Origin: Saccoglossus kowalevskii
Taxonomy: Eukaryota > Hemichordata > Enteropneusta > Harrimaniidae
DNA length: 35,704 bases
Reading direction: 5' to 3'
Assembly: GCF_000003605.2 (NCBI RefSeq)
Contig: NW_003135340.1
Span: 163,042-198,745, forward strand
The position numbers and the translations under genes are program-made. Under the pieces are notes generated by a model that ran no database searches, was not told the DNA's origin, and saw only the letters and a list, made by a program, of their open reading frames with translations. Positions 1 to 8,199 of the stretch are shown one piece after another. Every line of letters starts with the position of its first letter. The first letter of the stretch is position 1.

Positions 1-489
1 AATAGAAATCAGCAAATGAAAAAAATAGGAGTGCTAAACAGTGTGTTCGTTAGTTTAAAACAAAATGGAATGTCCGTCAAATTGACGTAAACTTCCCCAT
101 TTTTCACGGAAAAAGCAAAGGTCGTGGCCGAGTTGCAGGCTAAAAAACTCAAAAATCAAAACAAAATCATCAATCAGTAAGTATTATGACAAGGAAAACA
201 AAACATCAGACGCGGAGAAGCGGTCAGCGCGTCAAAAGTTTGTATCTTCCCGACCCAGTGCAATATATCCGGTTAGAATCAAAGCTCACGTGTCCCTTAT
301 TTTTGGGACCAGATTCTGCCGTAAATTGTGCTATTAATCTTCAAGAAATTTAAAAAAAAATTTTTTTTTACTGAAAATGACAAAAATATTCACTAAAAAT
401 TGTGGGGCTATATGTGAATTCATGTAGTGGGGCTATAGTGAATTTCATGTAAATTCAGGTACTAAGGCTACATATGAAATCTTCTTTAC
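1..489. other. Intron 4 of the leftmost gene; nothing else recognised
   Basis: This stretch follows the donor of exon 4 and is AT-rich. I see no further exon with a good acceptor and donor on the minus strand, and no RNA gene. A direct repeat of the phrase GTGGGGCTATA occurs near 400 and 426. Downstream exons of the gene are expected left of position 1. Confidence 0.4.
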
Positions 490-622
490 CTTCAGCGGGG
501 GGTACTGGAATTGCTGGTAGTTTTCTACCATTTCCTCTTTTCTGACTAGACGAGGAGGTAGACGATGACGACAATGATGACACTGATGGTGCTTTTTCCT
601 CATTCCCTCCAATATAGAATTT
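490..622 (-). CDS. Exon 4 of the unrecognised serine-rich protein gene
   Basis: The acceptor is TTTATTCAG ending at 623, and the donor is GTAAAG starting at 489. The frame in phase with exon 3 gives 44 residues: KFYIGGNEEKAPSV, then a run dominated by Ser with one Thr, then KRGNGRKLPAIPVPPAE. The longest open frame over this DNA is a different one and is a shadow. The serine run uses mixed TCA, TCG, TCT and TCC codons, which argues for a selected low-complexity linker over a simple DNA repeat. Confidence 0.68.
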
Positions 623-3600
623 CTGAATAAATAAAATGAAAAGAACATAAATAAATTATGTATTCTAACATGTGATCAATGTCACAAGCAATAGAGACTT
701 TTATTTCAATCCCAGTAGAATAAAAAAAAAAAACTACACCAAAAGCTCCATCAGTTTGACTGCACTAGTAGTTTGGTCCATGCCCATCATTGAAAAAATA
801 ATTATCATATTTTCTCTATAAGCGCTGCATCTCTAATAGAAAGGTACAAAAACCAAAAATGTTATCCCGGATAATTAATTGTCTCAAATCAAAGGGTGTG
901 TCATTAAAATCAAGTTATTTTACAAGATTGGGGATATGTTTTTTATGACCATATAATTCAGATTTATTTAAGGTTGCCTAAAAGAAACTTGTTCAATTTG
1001 TAGTTGATGCAAAAAGTGGATGATATCACGCCAGAAATAACACACTTGCATTGATTGACAACATGAAATTGTCGCTGAAACATCTTGTGAGATTGTGAGC
1101 TTGTAGCATTAATTTCCTTAAGGCCAAACAAAAAATTGTTTTGTTGCCCTCAGTGCCCGACCGAAAAATATGATATATCGGGTCGCGTTTTTTTTAATAG
1201 GCTAAACTCACCATTTTAAGCAGTAAAAAAGTGTTTCCTCTAAAAATTAAAGATCCCGGACCGTTGTTTGAACCTCAGAGTCCCTGTAAGTGGCGACTTT
1301 GAACCTCTGGTTGATCTGTATTTCTCCGACATGTTCCGAATACTATGAAGTATTGGCTATTTACGATATTCTTAGTTTTCAGGAATTTGAAAAAAAAAAA
1401 GAAAATCCGACCGACCGACCCAATTTATAAATTTTTCGACCTGAGGGCAACCAACATAAGTTTGTTTGTTTTTTGGTCTAATTTATTAATTTAAGTTTAG
1501 ATCATAGCCAAAAATATAGATAGACAAGACTAGAAATCGAGCTATGATCATCAGCAGTATTAACATTGACTCAGCCATACAGATATCATAATTACTATTT
1601 CTTTAAATACAACTTTTTTCACACGAAAAAACACTGATCAATGAGAACTTATGTCCATTTTGTCCAAAAATTAAGAAATTCTAGTAAAATTTATCAAAAG
1701 TTACACGCAAAATGTTGGCAGAAAAACGTGGTTATAATAATAGGGGCCAAAACAAAAAAAATTTTATGGTCCATTTATATCAAGAAATCAATTCTGCGAG
1801 TGAATTTTTTTTCTGAAATGGAATTAAATTTATTATTTTTCCCAAAAACTAAATTTCTCTGATTTTCTTCTAAAATTCAGAAAAAAATGGAAAAAAAAAA
1901 ATGAAGTTGTGATGCATACATCCTTAAGTGTGTAGTTATCAGAAACTAAAATCATGTCTATGAATTTCTCAAGCATGTTGTCAATTTGAGGATTCAGCAG
2001 ACTGTTGAATTGACCAATCAGGGATTCGTAATTTTGACCAATCAAAAGTGACTTTAATTATCCAATCATTATTGAGATTAAGTTTCCCCATCACCATCTG
2101 AAGGTCATTTTCCCCTATATTAATCCATGTAAAATCTGTGTTTATCAGAAGTTTTGTTGCCTACATCTAATAAACATTGTTGTTTTTACACTACGATTGT
2201 GCCTGTTTTTGGTGACTGATGTCAATCTGCTTTCACACTTACCTTATCAGTCTTGGATTCATCTTTCAATATATTCAATATCTGTTTTGGTACGGGTTCA
2301 CTGAATTCATCATCGTTGTCCAAAATATCCAATTTAACCATATCAGCCTTAAGTTGGGTTGTGACTGACTGACTCTTTGGGGAATACCTTTTGTGTTCAG
2401 CTGAAACAAACAAATTACCACTGTGGATTAAATTACAGATTCACATACTGAGAAGCACTCATAATTTAGTTACATATTAACCAAATTAAAGATGGTTGCT
2501 GCTTATACAACAAGAGTTCTGATTGGATACTCAATCTGGGAAAATATTTTTTAGGAAATGATTTTTTAGCACAGGCTTCTGGTATGTTAAGAATATTTTT
2601 TTAAACACTAAAGAGAAGTAAATTCTACTGATTAATATTTTTAAAAAGTGGGTATGAACAGAGAAAAACCAAACTACCAGTAAATGAGAAGAAGTATAAA
2701 TTGTACCCGTTTTTTATTTATACGTGTGACAGTCTCATTTTTAAAATCATAATACAGTCTAAATTTCAAATAAAAGTCAACAAAATCAACTTACGTGTCA
2801 TTTTGAATTTATCATTATTAAATCCAACATCCAAGATTTCAGTTTCAATCACGGATTTATTCGCAAAGTCGTTGGTATCGTACAAGATGTCTTCACTTTG
2901 AAAATTATCAAGACTGATATCATGAATTAATCTGAAAATTGAAAAAAAAAAAAAAATAATAAAAGCTAAAATTTTTATTATTTCACACAAGTATACGTTG
3001 ACACAATGTGACCTTCAAGAGAGTGGAGCAGAATGGTCTTTAAATAACTTTACATATGAATAATATGATAATATGAGGTTATTACGAGAATACCTCGAAG
3101 AATGCACGAAGACAGTACAGCTGGAGTATCGACCGACGCGCACTGTCTGAGTGCATACTTTGAGGTATTTTCGTAATAACCTTATTAATGTACATCTTTT
3201 CCTTCCAATGATACATCATGGGAATGCCGAAATCCAAAAACTTTAGAACAGAATCAGCGAACTTCTGTGTGGAGTCCGATCAAACCCTGATGGCAGCCAT
3301 GTTTGTTTTTATTATTAGAGGACGCTTACGTGCATAATCATTCCATATTTGGAATTCGCATTTCCATATATGGTAGGATGAAAATACCCTGTAAAATACC
3401 GCAAAATTACAGCACACTGTAACTTATGGTGTTACGGTGACAGATGTATAATAATAAGACATATGCATGCCCTTCAAAAGGTAACATCCTGGTCTCTTTT
3501 GGGTACAAACTTAGTATAAATTACAATTTATTATTATTATTTATTAAGCATCAATGAATTATCAATGACAAAATTCTTGAATGAGCTTTAATTATATAAA

Positions 3601-5518
3601 CAAGTATTATGTAACAGAATAAATGAGTTTCGAAAGGTATTCTAAAAACTACAGTAAATTTCAGAAAGCCATGAATGTTCAAAAAAAGGTTGAAATCAAC
3701 TTGACCAATCAGAATGCCCTAAATGAATATCACGTATATAAAATTCCAAAATGTTCAGTATAATTTCCAAGCTAATTATAATGAATTTGTTTTACGTACT
3801 GTCTCTACTATTTGAAATAAACGTCTCTGAATGATTGATTTGAGGAGTTTTTAATGTTTCACGTAAATCCACCACGATTGAGTAAAAAGCACAAAAAATT
3901 GTGGGAAAGGCTTTTCTGATGAAAACTTCTGATTGGAATTTGTGAGAATTAATCTTTAATCACATTAGGAGTGCATTCAATTAGGATTCGACCATTTGAA
4001 ATCATGGGGGTGGTTGGAAGATTTGTTTAAAAGAAATTACAAGTTGGACACAAAGAGAAAAAAAAATTGCATGCGAAGTGTTGCTGGAAAAAGAAGTTTG
4101 CACATTCGAAAAATGTACAGATAAGACAACGTGAAAACAAATTTGCATCGGTCACACACATTCAGCCACCCCCCCATGATTTCAAATGTTTGATCCCTTA
4201 TCTAGTCGGAGTTCCCCTAACTATACCAGTGCCGTAAAACAGACAGTAAAACTTTGAAATTGAAATACTAACAACAAAAAATTAATTTCAGGATATGATA
4301 TTAAAAGCAATGTTGAAAAAAGAGGGACATCAAAAACATTTTCAAAAAAAGTTAAAAAAAAAAGAATATACAAAATGTATATATATACAATGTATATATA
4401 TATAAACTACATTAAGTTTGTTAAGTTGAGTGGAATGTAGATTATATATCGGCATCTGATTACAAGATGATTGACAACAAAATCTTGTCACTCGTTTGTA
4501 ATTTTGTTTGGAACTTTAAAAGTGACTGAACCAAATGTTAGAACACAGCTGCTTTACACACACCTGTACTGTTCCATCTGTACTACAGTCACTATTCTAT
4601 CAGTCTCATGAATATACTAAATACTTTGCTGCATGCAATTCTAATAATATTTTATATAAAAAACAAAACATTCATGCCTACATGGAATTCATTGTATTAG
4701 ATAATATTTAAGTTTTTTTTTTTTTTTACACCCAACATATTATTATCAATAGATGACTTATGAAATACGTAATCATACATGTTTCTGACAGTAAATATTG
4801 TAACTCCATTATCACCAGTTTTATATTTGATTGTGAGCAGGCTTCTATTTCAACACTAATTTCAAATCTACTTTCAAATTATACTTTATATGTTTATACT
4901 TAACAGTCGCAATAAATGGAAACACTAATAAATAGAATTAATTTCTCAAAATGTGTTTACTCGGATCTATTCAGTTAATAATTTAATTTATTAATTAATG
5001 ATGAATGCAAAATAACAGAAGGCAGTTCACAATATCCCCGGTATATTCATTCAAACACATGCACATACTTAATGTAGAGACTGCCATTTTTAAAAGCCAA
5101 ACGGGAGAAGCAACGAAAATCCTCTTCAGTTTGTGAAAATATCGCATAATTTGGAAAAAAATCAATAACACATGTTTATTATTTTCCCCTATCTCATGGC
5201 AAAGTGTAATCTTGTTCATTATATGCATTAATTAAGTTCAAAGATACTAGTTTCAGTCCACCTTGCCGGGGGCGTCAGCTGTAACGCTGTATAATGTGTG
5301 TTTATTTATCAGGGACGCGCCATAAACAAATATAATAGACAAGTCCGAGTCGATCGGTTGATATTACAATGGCGATGAGCCACATATAAAAATAAAACAA
5401 GATTCGGAGAAAATTACTGAAAGCTCGTGGTACAAATTATTTCATTCTGATACGAAGAGAAAAAAAAACTCGCCTACCTATATGAATTGATATCGGAATT
5501 ATATTTGCCATCCGCCAT
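490..5518 (-). CDS. Unrecognised serine-rich protein, 5' part of gene (four exons, 3' end outside window)
   Basis: I do not recognise this protein. Four exons on the minus strand join with matching phases: 5518-5478, 2931-2795, 2400-2243 and 622-490. Each internal boundary has GT or AG in the right place, and pyrimidine-rich tracts precede the acceptors. The joined reading frame gives 156 complete codons, and the next codon is split at 490. The protein starts MADGKYNSD and shows no signal peptide or membrane span, so it is probably cytosolic or nuclear. It is rich in Asp, Glu, Lys and Asn. A patch near residues 92-112 (EPVPKQILNILKDE) could be a short helix. Exon 4 holds a serine run and then RKLPAIPVPP, which resembles a proline-rich docking stretch. 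The remaining exons must lie left of position 1. The exon chain is well supported; the function is unknown. Confidence 0.72.
1122..1480. mobile_element. Foldback (MITE-like) element inside intron 3 of the leftmost gene
   Basis: The left end reads GGCCAAACAAAAAA, then GTTGCCCTCAG, then ACCGAAAAAT. The right end is its imperfect reverse complement: ATTTTTCGACCTGAGGGCAAC near 1431-1451, then GTTTGTTTTTTGGTC up to about 1479. The clearest paired core is GTTGCCCTCAG (1143-1153) with CTGAGGGCAAC (1441-1451). The interior has a CCGACCGACCGACCC tract at 1408-1422 and no coding frame. This is typical of a non-autonomous DNA transposon. The exact ends and the target duplication are not resolved. Confidence 0.55.
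2243..2400 (-). CDS. Exon 3 of the unrecognised serine-rich protein gene
   Basis: The acceptor is TTTGTTTCAG ending at 2401, and the donor is GTAAGTG starting at 2242. After the split Pro codon the exon encodes EHKRYSPKSQS and continues to KDESKTDK. It ends on a codon boundary, which matches exon 4 opening in phase 0. The exon is lysine- and aspartate-rich with a moderately hydrophobic ILNIL patch. Confidence 0.72.
2795..2931 (-). CDS. Exon 2 of the unrecognised serine-rich protein gene
   Basis: The acceptor is TTTTCAG at 2938-2932, preceded by a T-rich tract. The donor is GTAAGT starting at 2794. The exon encodes an acidic, hydrophilic stretch beginning LIHDISLDNFQSEDIL and ending KFKMT, with one base (C) left over. 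That base joins CT of exon 3 to make Pro. There is no internal stop, and the residue mix is protein-like. Confidence 0.7.
3075..3183. mobile_element. Short nested foldback element in intron 1 of the leftmost gene
   Basis: The left arm (about 3075-3106: GAGGTTATTACGAGAATACC and on to ATGCAC) pairs with the right arm (about 3151-3183: GTGCATACTTTGAGGTATTT and on to AATAACCTT) with few mismatches. Inside the loop, AGACAGT (3110-3116) pairs with ACTGTCT (3142-3148), making a second stem. The element is about 109 bp and has no reading frame. It could be a very short MITE or a structured RNA; sequence alone does not decide. Confidence 0.6.
3470..3510 (+). repeat. Solitary unit related to the 75-bp minisatellite at 31210
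   Basis: The stretch starting CCTTCAAAAGGTAACATCCT and ending TTTTGGGTACAAAC closely resembles the junction of two units of the tandem array near 31210-31555 (TTTCAAAAGGTCACACATCC and on to GGGGGTACAAA). Only this 40-base part is shared, so it is a single dispersed relative of the array unit. Confidence 0.5.
3993..4188. mobile_element. MITE-like element with 18-bp exact terminal inverted repeats
   Basis: CATTTGAAATCATGGGGG at 3993-4010 is matched exactly in reverse complement by CCCCCATGATTTCAAATG at 4171-4188. Similarity continues a few bases inward (TGG and GG differ in G-run length). The body is A-rich and non-coding. I could not define a clear target-site duplication. It lies within the long first intron of the leftmost gene. 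Confidence 0.55.
4370..4404. repeat. TA-rich microsatellite
   Basis: Two runs of alternating TA are separated by CAATG (tatatatataca and tgtatatatatata). It is a simple sequence with no other signal. Confidence 0.8.
5478..5518 (-). CDS. Exon 1 (start codon) of the unrecognised serine-rich protein gene
   Basis: The ATG lies at 5518-5516 in the context AAAATGGCGGA. The exon encodes 13 residues (MADGKYNSDINSY) plus two bases (AG), then meets a GTAGGC donor at 5477. The leftover AG is completed by the A that opens exon 2, giving Arg. A three-codon upstream frame, ATG CCA TAA, lies at 5535-5527, nine bases before this start and in another frame. Confidence 0.65.
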
Positions 5519-5535
5519 TTTGAATATTATGGCAT

Positions 5536-7900
5536 AAAACAAAGCGGAGATCCCCACGGTTAGGAATATTGCCGATGATTGATGAAACCGTTCAGTGAAA
5601 TATATAATGTTCCTGGGAGTCCTGTGACCGCCGTGACAGACAAATTAACTAAACCATTAGGAACCTCTTTGGAGCTATCACATCAGATCATGCTCCCGAC
5701 GTATTGCAGTTCTGTGATCGAAAGTGATCTAAGCCCCCAACGTCAACATCCGGAGAGGAATGCCGCTCTGCGAATATGAGAAATCATACAGGTTGTTGAA
5801 CTGATGTCGGGGACGCATAAAAGGGATTTGCAATGGAGGGAAGGGGTGCCTGGCGCCGTTTCAAGTTAGGCACGTTTTGTTGATAATATTCACATTAGAC
5901 AATAAATATTAACTCGTTGTACGTGTCCAACATATCCTAGACCCGTATTTAACAATGTTGGCAGTACAGACTGTAAAATTATATACAAAATATAAGTTTC
6001 CGGTGAAATTGAAATTGCATTTTGATCACAAGTAGGTGAAGTTTTTGGCGTTTGCTGGAGTGGGGTGAGCGCTACTATTCTGGAAAAATAATGATAGTGA
6101 TGTTCCGCCGTTACTGAGTCCCATACGTCTTACAAGAAAGACAGAAAAGGGAACCCCTCTTCGGAACAGTTTGCCATGAATGAATACCCCTTCTCATACT
6201 TGGATCATGAATTACGTGAGCGGGTTTCTGCCAGAATTAACGAGCGTTATGATTTGAACGATGCTTTTACGCGATTTTTGATTTTTATATTTATGATTTT
6301 AGTATGTTAAAACTATATAACCCTTTCCAGATATATTTACTCAAAAATTGCCCGTCTCATTGCCGGCCTATGTTTGTTACAATATTTTCTTATTGGGTAA
6401 CTGAACACAAATGAGCCGAGTCGGAGAATTTTCAATAAGCGGTGTGTAACGCAAGACTCAAAGAACGTAAGTACTCGATGATAAACAAAGTGTTCCCAAT
6501 GTTTATATGGAAACGAAATGCTGGGTACACATATTACGTACGGTAACCGAATGATGAAAATGACATTGCACGCTACCTCAATAACATACTGGTAGCATTA
6601 CGACTGTCGTGAATTGGACCAATGTACGTTTTAGACGTATTATGGAGATATGCATACGTTATGACGTCATCGTGACATGGGACTCATGATATCGACAACA
6701 GTACAGATATAACAAATTGATAACTTGCCTTGATAGTCTATTCACCAGCACTGGCAGTGTTCATTGCCCCCCCCCCTCCCCAATTAGAACAACTTAACCG
6801 GCACTGTTGTACAAATTTGACAAACCGCCCGTATCACGGGTTTACATATCGTATTCACTTTACCATTATTTGTTTTCTTTCGTATGCGGAAGTGTCCCGA
6901 GAAATGAATTCGAAAATATTGCTAAATTTTGGTAGTTCGCTTTGATCACGGTGTTTACGTAACCGTGCGTTGATGGACTCGTCTTACTCTCCTTCAAAAG
7001 TGGCAACAAAAATTGAAGGGGAACATGTTTTAAAAAATGAGAAAATTCTGTATAAGTTAAAACACACTTGTTTATTCGCTTTCATGTAATATGTACATTA
7101 TTAATTTCAATAGTACGCAGTGTTTTGTTTTTTTAATTTTGTAAAAAAATGTAAATACAAAGAATTTTTTTTAGTAAAATACGTACGTAGACTTATCAAA
7201 TCAATATATCTATCACGTGATGGACTGGGCAGCTTACAAACATACACAGTATTACTTATATATAACACATGGCTTACGTCATGACTAAGATCACGTGACC
7301 AGTAAAACGCATACACTTATATACATTACGTAACCACCAAACATTAAAAAAAACACGTACATCTCGTATTTTGTTATTGAGCAATCAATATACAATAATT
7401 ACGATTAGAAGATGAAGTCAAACACAGGGGGAAATTTACATCTTTGTGCAAAGCCTGATCAAAGGTATCCATGGGAACAGGCTAAGATTAAGGCAACGTT
7501 TCAGTAAATTTGAAAGATATACCCATTGGTAACTGCCATAGATCAATTGAACGTCAATATGATAATTTGGAGATTGGCGATTCGACTTGCATATCCACAC
7601 TTATTTCGTATGTAATTTTGCTATGCCACTGGCTGGCAGAGGACATAGGCTTTGCTATTCTCGATAATTTAAATTCAAACTAAACTCTACTCCAATGCAC
7701 TGATTTCGTTAAAAAAAACAAGACAACTCGTAAGTATATCACTCGTACTCTGGTGTCTGGTATAACAATGATGAGATTATGAGAAGTGAGAAGATTGTTG
7801 CTGCCCAGGTTGCTCAAATATGAAAAGCGCCCTCGTCGGTAATATGTCTCTTCACATAAATTTAAGACACGTGGGTGGCGTCAAGAATCATATGCTGGAG
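5536..7900. other. Intergenic stretch without a supported gene
   Basis: This region lies upstream of the leftmost gene's start and downstream of the receptor gene. Short open frames occur (for example 5579-5779 on the plus strand), but none has splice context, conserved motifs or convincing composition. A full palindromic CRE, ATGACGTCAT, sits at 6661-6670, and a TATA-like CATAAAAGGG on the plus strand sits near 5817. Neither precedes a recognisable gene. A C-rich run lies near 6767. Confidence 0.4.
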
Positions 7901-7924
7901 CACAGTCCCTCTATCACTGTGGCT
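7901..7924. repeat. Small hairpin, copy 1 of 2
   Basis: CACAGT and ACTGTG flank a CCCTCTATC loop. A near copy with a slightly longer loop lies at 10706-10733. Both are followed by GGCT. This copy falls just downstream of the receptor gene's stop codon, probably in its 3' untranslated region. Confidence 0.5.
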
Positions 7925-8187
7925 GGAGATTGCCTGGCGACGACTTTCAGTGCGTGTTTCAGCGAAGTACGCCACGCAATAAATTATGGGTATGCCAAAT
8001 TGCAAATTACGAAGAAATGAGCATTAGTAAAAATGTGGATCATCTCCAAAAACAATCTGAATTATTTTCCGCGTAAACATGGGTTTAAAAACACTGACAT
8101 GGCGTGTTTGCACTCATATTTCAGTCTTGTAGCACCGTACACTCAGCTATTCATGTCATTTTCATCGGTGCTGGATCTTCCATTCGC

Positions 8188-8199
8188 CTATGTGTCCCA
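8188..8199 (-). CDS. Exon 4 of the mucin-like receptor (last three codons and stop)
   Basis: A strong acceptor (TTTTTCATTTCAG) ends at 8200. In phase it adds Trp-Asp-Thr and then TAG at 8190-8188. If this exon were skipped or the donor at 8431 not used, the tail would read VCVWSTSCYEYQ instead. A clear AATAAA was not found close downstream, so the 3' end of the transcript is not placed. Confidence 0.65.
   Translation of the reverse strand, partial: WDT

Noticed and set aside
5579-5779. 66-codon plus-strand frame starting MMKPFSEIYNV, divergent from the leftmost gene
   Set aside because: It has a mildly protein-like mix, but no splice sites, no homology I recognise, and no conserved feature. 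It remains a chance frame for now.
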